Source: Nitrospinota bacterium
Lineage (GTDB): Bacteria; Tectomicrobia; Entotheonellia; J063
Assembly (NCBI GenBank): GCA_003696125.1
Contig: RFHZ01000840.1
Location: forward strand, 1-5,189
Direction of reading: 5' to 3'
DNA length: 5,189 bases
Under the pieces are notes generated by a model. The model ran no database searches and had not been told where the DNA came from. It worked only from the letters and a program-made list of their open reading frames with translations. Positions 1-5,189 of the stretch are shown here, piece after piece (position 1 is the first letter of the stretch; each line of letters begins with the position of its first letter). The translations under genes and the position numbers were made by a program.

Positions 1-57
1 AATTGCAAGAGACTTTGTTCCTCTCTGCGTTCTCTGCGAACTCTGCGGTTAGTTTAA
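1..57 (+). repeat. 57-bp direct repeat, copy A, with CTCTGC heptamers
   Basis: This stretch recurs at 134-190 with one mismatch (A at 12, G at 145), 133 bp away. Its core is the heptamer CTCTGCG at 23-29, 32-38 and 41-47, giving a 9-bp period with spacers TT and AA. It begins at the first base of the window, so its left boundary may lie outside. I see no open frame or coding signal. It looks like an intergenic dispersed repeat. I recall similar CTCTGCG-rich intergenic repeats in several environmental bacterial genomes, but I cannot assign it to a named family. Confidence 0.85.
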
Positions 58-95
58 GGGATAATTTACTGACCGGGGTTACACTGGCATTTTAC

Positions 96-120
96 GGCAG
101 AGAACGCGGAGGTGGCAGAG
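96..120 (-). repeat. Inverted, diverged heptamer trio between the two direct repeats
   Basis: Read on the minus strand, this stretch shows CTCTGCC (120-114), CTCCGCG (111-105) and CTCTGCC (102-96), again with a 9-bp period. It is therefore a diverged copy of the direct-repeat core in opposite orientation. The 11-mer GCAGAGAACGC at 97-107 is the exact reverse complement of 27-37 and of 160-170. The middle unit could pair with either flanking repeat in RNA or single-stranded DNA, with a loop of about 50-60 nt. Function is unknown. Confidence 0.7.
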
Positions 121-133
121 GGATATTGAGATG

Positions 134-190
134 AATTGCAAGAGGCTTTGTTCCTCTCTGCGTTCTCTGCGAACTCTGCGGTTAGTTTAA
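134..190 (+). repeat. 57-bp direct repeat, copy B
   Basis: This copy matches 1-57 at 56 of 57 positions. Its CTCTGCG heptamers lie at 156-162, 165-171 and 174-180. It ends 11 bp from the stop codon of the last operon gene (stop at 202-204), so it would form part of the operon's 3' untranslated RNA unless transcription stops first. No stem followed by a T-run, as in an intrinsic terminator, is visible on the minus strand across 1-201, so the transcription end point is not evident. Confidence 0.85.
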
Positions 191-201
191 CGTTGTCGAG
201 T

Positions 202-1170
202 TTAATAGAGATGGCAGGCGACCAGATGACCGGGAGCCACTTCGCGTAGTACCGGCTCCTGGCGAGAGCACTTGTCCATCACCGAGGGGCAGCGGGTATG
301 GAAGCGGCAGCCGCTAGGGGGATTGATGGGGGAAGGGACCTCTCCCGGCAGGACCAGTCCCTCCCGCCTCTTATCCGGATGATCGGGGAGGGCAGCGGAG
401 AAGAGGGCCTGGGTGTAAGGATGCAGTAAGTTGTTGTACAACTCTTCGGTGGGAGCGTATTCGACGATCTGCCCGAGGTACATCACCGCGGTCTGGTGGG
501 CCAGGTAGCGTACCGTTGCCAGGTTGTGTGCCACCAGGAGATAGGCGACCTGGTAGTGGGACTGGATGTCCTTTAAGAGATTCATGATCTGGGCCCGGAT
601 GGACACGTCCAGGGCAGAAACCGGTTCATCGAGCACGATGAGGCGAGGATTGGAGGCCAGGGCACTGGCCAGGGCGATGCGTTGCCGCTGTCCACCGCTG
701 AACTCATGCGGGTAGAGGTGAGCATGCTCGGGATGGAGGCCTACCTGCACCAGGAGTTCCTCCACCCGCTTCTCGATCTCCCGGCCGCTGCCCCACCTGT
801 TCACCACCAGAGACTCCCCGATGATCTTTCCCACCGGCATACGGGGATTGAGGGAAGACCAGGGGTCCTGGAATACGGCCTGGACCATGGTACGATACGC
901 ACGCAGTTCCTGGCCCTGCAGCGCATGGATATCTTTTCCCTGCAGGAGCACCCGCCCGCTGGTCGGGTGCTCCAGGCGCAGGATCAGTTTGGCGGTGGTG
1001 GTCTTCCCGCAACCCGATTCCCCCACCAGGCCCAGCGTCTCTCCTTCGGCGATGGAAAAGCTGATGTTATCCACCGCTTTCACCTGGCCGACCGTCTTCA
1101 TGAAGATTATCCCTTTGGTCAGGGGAAAGTATTTACGCAGGTTTTCCACACGGAGTAAGGGTGCTGTCAT
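202..1170 (-). CDS. DppF/OppF-type ABC transporter ATP-binding protein
   Basis: This 322-residue cytoplasmic ATPase is the second nucleotide-binding subunit of a Dpp/Opp-family importer. Visible motifs are Walker A GESGCGKT (50-57), Q-loop Q101, signature FSGGQ (157-161), Walker B LIVLDE (177-182), D-loop SALD and the switch histidine H215. The C-terminal oligopeptide-transporter domain has HPYTQAL (250-256) and four cysteines (C288, C294, C301, C319). The same arrangement binds a [4Fe-4S] cluster in solved Dpp/Opp structures. The residue after the switch histidine is Asn (AHNL) rather than the usual Asp. The frame is open up to 1284, but I chose the ATG at 1170: it starts the family-like N-terminus, has GGAGG 11 nt upstream, and overlaps the previous stop as ATGA. 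The extra 38 residues would lie inside the upstream gene and do not look like the family. The substrate is not determined. Confidence 0.95.
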   Translation of the reverse strand: MTAPLLRVENLRKYFPLTKGIIFMKTVGQVKAVDNISFSIAEGETLGLVGESGCGKTTTAKLILRLEHPTSGRVLLQGKDIHALQGQELRAYRTMVQAVFQDPWSSLNPRMPVGKIIGESLVVNRWGSGREIEKRVEELLVQVGLHPEHAHLYPHEFSGGQRQRIALASALASNPRLIVLDEPVSALDVSIRAQIMNLLKDIQSHYQVAYLLVAHNLATVRYLAHQTAVMYLGQIVEYAPTEELYNNLLHPYTQALFSAALPDHPDKRREGLVLPGEVPSPINPPSGCRFHTRCPSVMDKCSRQEPVLREVAPGHLVACHLY

Positions 1171-2144
1171 AGGGACTCGAGCCTCCAACAGTCTGCGGTA
1201 TGCTCCTGATTCACCTGGAAGAGGGGAGGGTATTCCTGGTGGCAGCGGGTATCGGCCCAGGGACAGCGCGGAGCAAAGCGGCAACCGGGAGGGAGATCGT
1301 ACGGTGTCGGGGGCTGTCCTTCGATCGAGTAGAGACGTTCTACCCGCTCGGTCATGCGGGGTACCGAGGCGATCAGGGCCTGGGTGTAGGGATGCAGAGG
1401 CTGGTTGAACACATCGCGTACCGAGCCGGTCTCCACGATACGACCGGCGTACATCACTGCCACCCGGTCACACATGTGTGCCACCACCCCGAAGTCGTGG
1501 GTAATGAAGAGGATGGCCATCTGGGTTTGGGCCTGAATCTCTTTGAGCAGGTTCAGGTACTGGAGTTGAATGGTGACATCGAGCGCGGTGGTCGGCTCAT
1601 CCGCGATCAACACCTTGGGGGCGCAGGAGATGGCAATGGCCCCCACCACCCGCTGCTTCATGCCGCCACTCATCTGATGCGGGTAGTTGTGAATCCGCTG
1701 CTCCGGTCCGGCCAGTTTCACCCGGCGTAGCACCTCGATTGCCCGCTGCAGCAGGTCCCTGTACCGGCCCCGCTGGTGGATGGCAATCGCCTCTATCAGT
1801 TGATCACCGATGGTAAAGACCGGGTTTAAGGAGGTCTGGGGATCCTGGAGGATCATGGAGATCTGGCGACCCCGGATCTGGCGCATCTCTCTCTCACTCT
1901 TCTCTAACAGGTTTTCCCCCTCTAGCCAGACCTCTCCCCTCACGATGCGTGCCGCGGGCTGGGGAACCAGGCGCAAGAGGGAAAGCGCGGTCATGGTCTT
2001 CCCACATCCCGACTCTCCTACTAACCCCAGGGTTTCTCCCCGCGCCAGGGAGAAGCTTACCCCTTCCACCGCTTTAACCACGCCACGGCGGGGAAAGAAA
2101 TAGGTGTGCAGGTCTCGTACCTCCAGGATCGGTTCTCCCTTCAT
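1167..2144 (-). CDS. DppD/OppD-type ABC transporter ATP-binding protein
   Basis: This 325-residue cytoplasmic ATPase pairs with the DppF-type subunit and drives import through the two permeases. It shows Walker A GESGCGKT (43-50), Q-loop Q100, signature MSGGM (158-162), Walker B VLIADE (178-183), D-loop ALD (187-189) and switch histidine H216 in ITHDF. The C-terminal OppD/F domain has HPYTQALI (251-258) and a cysteine quartet C288, C294, C301, C319, as expected for a [4Fe-4S] site. The frame is open up to 2402, but the first 86 codons lie inside the enolase-family gene and encode a Gly/Arg/Pro-rich stretch unlike the family. The ATG at 2144 is preferred because it begins right before the conserved EPILEVRDL start, overlaps the preceding stop as ATGA, and has AAGGAG upstream. 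It overlaps the next gene by the same ATGA arrangement. All catalytic motifs are intact. Confidence 0.96.
   Translation of the reverse strand: MKGEPILEVRDLHTYFFPRRGVVKAVEGVSFSLARGETLGLVGESGCGKTMTALSLLRLVPQPAARIVRGEVWLEGENLLEKSEREMRQIRGRQISMILQDPQTSLNPVFTIGDQLIEAIAIHQRGRYRDLLQRAIEVLRRVKLAGPEQRIHNYPHQMSGGMKQRVVGAIAISCAPKVLIADEPTTALDVTIQLQYLNLLKEIQAQTQMAILFITHDFGVVAHMCDRVAVMYAGRIVETGSVRDVFNQPLHPYTQALIASVPRMTERVERLYSIEGQPPTPYDLPPGCRFAPRCPWADTRCHQEYPPLFQVNQEHTADCWRLESL
1182..1186 (-). promoter_or_regulatory. Ribosome binding site of the DppF-type gene
   Basis: GGAGG on the minus strand lies 11 nt before the ATG at 1170 and inside the 3' end of the preceding ATPase gene. The spacing is slightly long. 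It supports the internal ATG over the longer open frame, and ribosomes ending the upstream gene could also re-initiate at the ATGA overlap. Confidence 0.6.
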
Positions 2145-3259
2145 GGTACCTGGTACTCCTTGAGGGCATCGGGATTCGGTTCCAGGCCGAGTCCTGGGGT
2201 CTCGGGAAGGGTGACCCATCCCTGCACCGGGGCAGGAGGATTCTGGAACAGGATCTCTCCTACCTTCCACATGATGTAGTGGAACTCCACCCGGGTGCCG
2301 TTGGCCATGCCGGCCTGCAGGTGCATGTTGTGGTGCGGCCAGCCCCCACCGTTGGCGATCGGGATGTTGAAGGCCTGTGCCATGCCGGCCACCTTGGCAC
2401 ATTCCGTATAGCCGCCTCCGTGCACCACGTTCGGTTGCAGGAAATCGACCGCCTGGTGAATCAGGAGTTCCCGGTGGCGGAAACGGTGCCCTTCGTTCTG
2501 GCCGGCGGCGATGGGAACCGTGGTCTGCCGGCGGAGCTGGGCCAGGAGCAGGGCATCGTTCTGGTACAGGGGCTCTTCAAACCAGGTGATGTGGTAAGGT
2601 TCACAGAGCTTACAGAGGCGCAAGGCGTGATGGTAGGGGAAGAGGTAGTTGGCATCGATCATCAACTCGATCCCCTCCCCGATCGCTTCCCGCACCGCCT
2701 GTACCCGCCTGGCATCCTCTTCGGGTCCGTCGGCCGGTCCGGTCACCTTCCCCTCCTTGTACCCGCGTACCGCCACCACCATCTTGAGCTTATCCTGTCC
2801 CTGTCCTACCCACATCTTGGCCGCTTCGACCAATTGGTCCTGGTCGTATTCGGGGAGTCCAAAGGTGATGTACGCCGGTACCGGATTCTGGGCTCCTCCC
2901 AGCAGGCGCCATACCGGTTGTCCCAGGATCTTCCCTTTGATGTCCCAGAGGGCGATATCGATGGCGCTCATGGCCGAGCACCAGGCCCCGGTCTGGGCAC
3001 GCTGGTTAAAGCTCCAGAACATCTGATGCCATATCCGCTCTGTACACAGGGGATCCTGTCCCTGCAAGAAGGGAGCGGCTTCGGTATTGATAAACTCTCT
3101 GATGGCGCTGTGTAAGGCGTAGCTTGTCAATCCATAGCCGGTAATCCCCGTATCGGTCTCGATCTCCACAAAGACCACTCCCCGCCGAATCGGTCTATCC
3201 AGCAGGGGAGCGGTTACCGGAACCTGCAGCGCTTGGGCCTCTATTCGTCTGATCTGCAT
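2141..3259 (-). CDS. Mandelate racemase/muconate lactonizing enzyme-family protein (enolase superfamily)
   Basis: This 372-residue protein has the usual length and two-part build of the family: an N-terminal capping domain (about 1-120, with the typical AIDIALWDIKGK at 99-110) and a C-terminal barrel. Family members bind Mg2+ and abstract a proton next to a carboxylate, as racemases, epimerases, dehydratases or cycloisomerases. Mandelate-racemase-like residues seen are K157-x-K159, D202 (IDAN), E228 (WFEEP) and E325. A by-eye, nearly ungapped alignment to Pseudomonas putida mandelate racemase, recalled from memory, puts Q254 at metal ligand E247, N277 at D270 and G304 at H297. E256 and H309/H310 lie nearby and might substitute. 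It lacks the DES and distal Lys pattern of dipeptide epimerases, so that role is not favoured. Sugar- or organic-acid dehydratase or epimerase activity is possible but unproven. It lies between the permease and ATPase genes, has a perfect AAGGAGG site, and overlaps the next gene by ATGA. Family assignment is firm; the reaction is unknown. Confidence 0.93.
   Translation of the reverse strand: MQIRRIEAQALQVPVTAPLLDRPIRRGVVFVEIETDTGITGYGLTSYALHSAIREFINTEAAPFLQGQDPLCTERIWHQMFWSFNQRAQTGAWCSAMSAIDIALWDIKGKILGQPVWRLLGGAQNPVPAYITFGLPEYDQDQLVEAAKMWVGQGQDKLKMVVAVRGYKEGKVTGPADGPEEDARRVQAVREAIGEGIELMIDANYLFPYHHALRLCKLCEPYHITWFEEPLYQNDALLLAQLRRQTTVPIAAGQNEGHRFRHRELLIHQAVDFLQPNVVHGGGYTECAKVAGMAQAFNIPIANGGGWPHHNMHLQAGMANGTRVEFHYIMWKVGEILFQNPPAPVQGWVTLPETPGLGLEPNPDALKEYQVP
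2156..2161 (-). promoter_or_regulatory. Ribosome binding site of the DppD-type gene
   Basis: AAGGAG on the minus strand lies 11 nt before the ATG at 2144, within the last codons of the enolase-family gene. With the ATGA overlap it fixes the start of the ATPase and suggests translational coupling to the enzyme. Confidence 0.65.
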
Positions 3260-3264
3260 AGGCG

Positions 3265-3271
3265 CCTCCTT
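3265..3271 (-). promoter_or_regulatory. Strong ribosome binding site of the enolase-family gene
   Basis: AAGGAGG on the minus strand lies 5 nt before the ATG at 3259. It is the best Shine-Dalgarno match in the window and fixes this start. It lies in the 44-nt gap after the DppC-type gene, the only internal gap longer than 11 nt. I see no terminator or convincing promoter in that gap. Confidence 0.8.
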
Positions 3272-3303
3272 GCATAGATGAAGGCTTGTTGGGGTCTGTG
3301 CGC

Positions 3304-4191
3304 TTAAAGCTGTCGTAGTTTGGGATCCAATCGATCTCTGAGCCAGTCTCCAAACAGGTTAAAGGCTAACACAACCAGGGTAATGGCAATGCCTGGTATC
3401 AGGGAGATCCACCAGGCACTGGCGATCTTGCCGCGTCCCTCGGCCACCATCAATCCCCAGGAGGGGGTCGGGGGAGGGATGCCTGCTCCCAGAAAGCTGA
3501 GCGAGGCCTCGGCTAAAATGACTACGCCCACGTGCAGGGTGAGCAGCACCATGAAGGTGTTCATGACATTGGGAAGGATATGGACGGCCATGATGCGCAG
3601 GTGAGAACAGCCGTGTACCCGGGCCAGGGCGATGAAGTCTCGCGTTTTCAGGGCGAGGACCTCCCCGCGAATCACCCGGGCAAAGCGTGCCCAGAGGATC
3701 AGGCCGATGGCGATGATCAGGGTGCGTAATCCCTGTCCCATGGTCACGGCCAGGAGCAGGGCAAAGAGGATGGTGGGGAAAGCCAGGGCAGCATCGACTA
3801 TGCGCATCAGCACGTTATCCACCCGTCCTCCCAGGTACCCGGAGAGGATCCCCAGGATCAATCCGATCCCACCCCCGGTGAGCAGGGCAAAGGCGACCAC
3901 GATCAGGCTCACCCTGGCCCCGTAAAACAGGCGGCTGAGGATGTCCCGGCCAAAGACATCGGTCCCCAGCGGGTGCTCGGTTGTTCCTCCTTCCTCCCAG
4001 AAAGGAGGGATGAGCTTATCGGGGAGGGACTGGTCGATGGGGGAGTACGGGGTGAGCAGGGGAGCAAAGATGGCGACAAAGAGCATGGCCAGGATGATGA
4101 GCAGGGAGAGCCAGGGGAGCTGGCGCAGGTTGAGACCGCTCTTGCGTCGTTGTTTCTGGTCAACGTCTTCTACGATCCCTTTTTCCGTCAT
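3304..4191 (-). CDS. DppC/OppC-type ABC transporter permease
   Basis: This 295-residue inner-membrane subunit forms half of the channel with the DppB-type permease. A charged cytoplasmic N-terminus (1-26) precedes the first membrane segment (about 28-49). Then comes the OppC-type motif HPLGTDVFGRDILSRL (73-88), followed by further membrane segments near 94-117, 130-150, 157-172, 212-234 and 262-283. The EAA-type loop that docks on the ATPases is at about 184-211, with RDFIALAR and HILPN. The conserved AEASLSFLGAG (227-237) and PSWGLMV (243-249) follow, and the C-terminus has GDWLRDRLDPKLRQ (281-294), typical of DppC. Length is normal for the family and nothing appears broken. The ATG at 4191 is 11 nt after the DppB-type stop and has AGGAG overlapping that stop. 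The transported substrate cannot be told from this sequence. Confidence 0.96.
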   Translation of the reverse strand: MTEKGIVEDVDQKQRRKSGLNLRQLPWLSLLIILAMLFVAIFAPLLTPYSPIDQSLPDKLIPPFWEEGGTTEHPLGTDVFGRDILSRLFYGARVSLIVVAFALLTGGGIGLILGILSGYLGGRVDNVLMRIVDAALAFPTILFALLLAVTMGQGLRTLIIAIGLILWARFARVIRGEVLALKTRDFIALARVHGCSHLRIMAVHILPNVMNTFMVLLTLHVGVVILAEASLSFLGAGIPPPTPSWGLMVAEGRGKIASAWWISLIPGIAITLVVLAFNLFGDWLRDRLDPKLRQL

Positions 4192-4198
4192 GATTATG

Positions 4199-4203
4199 CT
4201 CCT
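4199..4203 (-). promoter_or_regulatory. Ribosome binding site of the DppC-type gene
   Basis: AGGAG on the minus strand lies 7 nt before the ATG at 4191. Its first base is the last base of the DppB-type stop codon TGA, so termination and re-initiation are closely linked and the two permeases are likely made together. Confidence 0.65.
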
Positions 4204-5120
4204 CAGGAGTAGCGAATACGGGGATCGATGTAAGCATAGAGGATATCCACGACCAGGTTGATGACCAGGACGAGTACCGCATCCATGATGACCACCGCCT
4301 GCAAGAGAGGATAGTCCCGGAAGATGACCGCCTCAAAGGTCAGTCGTCCTATTCCCGGCCAGGCAAAGACCGTCTCGGTCACGATAGCGCCGGTGACCAG
4401 GGCCGACATGAAGACACCCATGAGGGTCAGGACCGGGATCAGGGCGTTGCGCAGGCAGTGTTTCCAGACCACGATCCTCTCGGAGAGGCCCTTGATACGG
4501 GCGAGCTTGACGAATTCGCTATCCAGCACCTCGAGCATGCTGGAGCGGATCAGTCGCATGAAACCGGCAACCAGGAAGGTTCCCAGCGTGATGGTGGGCA
4601 TGACATAATGGCGGGCGCTTCCCATCCTGGCCGAAGGGAGCCATCCGAGCTGGACGCTGAAGATATAGATAAGCAGAATCCCCAGCCAGAAGTTGGGGGT
4701 GGCGATACCGAAGACGGCGATCACCCCGGATATGCGGTCGATGAGCGTCCCTCGATATACGGCCGAGAGGACCCCGAGCGGGATGGCCATGAGCAGGGCA
4801 ACGGCCATGGTCGGGGGAACCAGCTTTAGGGTATTGGGAAGGCGGCTGAAGAAGAGTTCTGTGGCCGGCCGGCGATACCGGATAGAGTCTCCCAGGTCTC
4901 CGTGCAGGGCATTGACGATAAAGATATAGAACTGCTCGTAGTAGGGTCGATCCAGACCCAGGGTCTTCATCAACGCTTCCCGGTCCTCTGGTGTGGCGTC
5001 TTCGGGCAACATGAGATCGGCCGGGTTGCCGGTAAAGCGTCCCAGGAAGAAGACGATGGCTGCTACCAGAACAAGCAGGAAGATTCCCTGCAGCAAGCGT
5101 TGGGCGATATACCTCTGCAT
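4203..5120 (-). CDS. DppB/OppB-type ABC transporter permease
   Basis: This 305-residue inner-membrane subunit is the first gene of the block visible here. It starts with the family-like MQRYIAQRLLQGIF and a first membrane segment (about 9-27). A periplasmic region with LGLDRPYYEQF (54-64) and GDLGDSIRYRRP (74-85) follows. Further membrane segments lie near 98-120, 132-156, 172-191, 228-250 and 273-297. The EAA loop that contacts the ATPases is at about 202-230 (EFVKLARIKG, then HCLRNALIPV). The DppB hallmark GAIVTETVFAWPGIGRL is at 244-260, and the C-terminus ends YIDPRIRYS. The ATG at 5120 has AAAGGA 7 nt upstream. The substrate-binding protein that normally accompanies this gene, often just upstream, is not in the window. 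Family assignment is secure; the substrate is open. Confidence 0.96.
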   Translation of the reverse strand: MQRYIAQRLLQGIFLLVLVAAIVFFLGRFTGNPADLMLPEDATPEDREALMKTLGLDRPYYEQFYIFIVNALHGDLGDSIRYRRPATELFFSRLPNTLKLVPPTMAVALLMAIPLGVLSAVYRGTLIDRISGVIAVFGIATPNFWLGILLIYIFSVQLGWLPSARMGSARHYVMPTITLGTFLVAGFMRLIRSSMLEVLDSEFVKLARIKGLSERIVVWKHCLRNALIPVLTLMGVFMSALVTGAIVTETVFAWPGIGRLTFEAVIFRDYPLLQAVVIMDAVLVLVINLVVDILYAYIDPRIRYS

Positions 5121-5127
5121 GGATTGA

Positions 5128-5133
5128 TCCTTT
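5128..5133 (-). promoter_or_regulatory. Ribosome binding site of the DppB-type gene
   Basis: AAAGGA on the minus strand lies 7 nt before the ATG at 5120 and supports that start. An overlapping TATAAA (5136-5131) resembles a -10 box but is too close to the start to be a likely promoter. Confidence 0.6.
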
Positions 5134-5154
5134 ATATCCTGACGGCGCTGTTAG

Positions 5155-5177
5155 CGGGGCGCACGCTGTGCGCCCCG
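5155..5177. repeat. GC-rich palindrome upstream of the operon (possible hairpin)
   Basis: Positions 5156-5164 (GGGGCGCAC) pair perfectly with 5168-5176 (GTGCGCCCC) around a 3-nt loop. C5155 and G5177 extend the stem to 10 bp. It lies 34 nt upstream of the DppB-type start. Neither strand has a T-run after the stem (the minus strand continues CTAACAGCG), so it is not a classical intrinsic terminator. It could be a dispersed palindromic repeat, a 5'-untranslated hairpin of this operon, or part of a 3' end for a gene beyond the window. The rest of 5121-5189 shows only the ribosome binding site. Confidence 0.75.
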
Positions 5178-5189
5178 GCAGTCTAAAAG

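Noticed and set aside
1-190. CRISPR array
   Set aside because: There are only two long direct copies 133 bp apart, with an inverted diverged unit between them and no regular spacers or cas genes.
1171-1284. N-terminal extension of the DppF-type ATPase to an upstream ATG at 1284
   Set aside because: The 38 extra residues overlap the DppD-type gene and do not match the family; the ATG at 1170 starts the conserved N-terminus.
821-1408. Plus-strand open frame (195 codons) across the two ATPase genes
   Set aside because: It is antisense to conserved ATPase motifs and its product is Arg/Ser/Pro-rich with no family resemblance.
2145-2402. N-terminal extension of the DppD-type ATPase to an upstream ATG at 2402
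   Set aside because: It lies inside the enolase-family gene, is not family-like, and the ATG at 2144 has a ribosome binding site and an ATGA overlap.
2279-3115. Long plus-strand open frame (278 codons) antisense to the enolase-family gene
   Set aside because: It lies entirely within a well-supported minus-strand gene, has no recognisable domain, and long antisense frames are common in G+C-rich DNA.
2141-3259. Dipeptide (L-Ala-D/L-Glu) epimerase, suggested by its place in a Dpp-type operon
   Set aside because: The DES motif and the second catalytic lysine expected for that group are absent, and the motifs fit the mandelate racemase side of the superfamily better.
5131-5136. TATAAA as a -10 promoter box for the operon
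   Set aside because: It overlaps the ribosome binding site about 10 nt from the start codon and no matching -35 element is visible; the GC palindrome occupies that area.

Overview
The window holds one tightly packed block of five protein genes, all on the minus strand and read from right to left. It is a peptide/nickel-family (Dpp/Opp-type) ABC importer with an enolase-superfamily enzyme embedded in it. In transcription order: a DppB-type permease (5120-4203), a DppC-type permease (4191-3304), a mandelate racemase/muconate lactonizing enzyme-family protein (3259-2141), a DppD-type ATPase (2144-1167) and a DppF-type ATPase (1170-202). The gaps are 11 nt, 44 nt, a 4-nt ATGA overlap and another 4-nt ATGA overlap. 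This argues for one transcript and for translational coupling of the last three genes. No substrate-binding protein is present; it may lie to the right of the window or elsewhere.

The two permeases should form the membrane channel and the two ATPases should power it. Dpp/Opp-type systems carry di- and oligopeptides, nickel chelates, opines, and some sugars and glycosides, so the substrate cannot be read from the transporter alone. The enolase-family gene lies between the permease and ATPase genes, which suggests that the imported compound or its first breakdown product is its substrate. An organic or sugar acid, or a peptide, is plausible. The enzyme keeps part of a mandelate-racemase-like active site (K157-x-K159, D202, E228, E325). 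It differs at three classical positions: Q254 at the third metal ligand, N277 at the dyad Asp and G304 at the dyad His.

The two ends are non-coding. Positions 1-201, just downstream of the last gene, carry a 57-bp direct repeat in two copies (one mismatch). Each copy is built on a CTCTGC heptamer repeated every 9 bp, and an inverted, diverged trio of the same heptamers lies between them. Positions 5121-5189, upstream of the first gene, carry a ribosome binding site and a strong GC-rich palindrome (5155-5177). I see no tRNA, rRNA, CRISPR array, insertion sequence or phage gene.

The organism is a bacterium of moderately high G+C with Shine-Dalgarno-led genes. The dispersed intergenic repeats and GC-rich palindrome remind me of Chloroflexota and some other environmental lineages, but this is a weak guess. 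Overall this is a fairly ordinary transporter operon. Its most unusual points are the atypical enolase-family active site, its position inside the operon, and the heptamer repeat.
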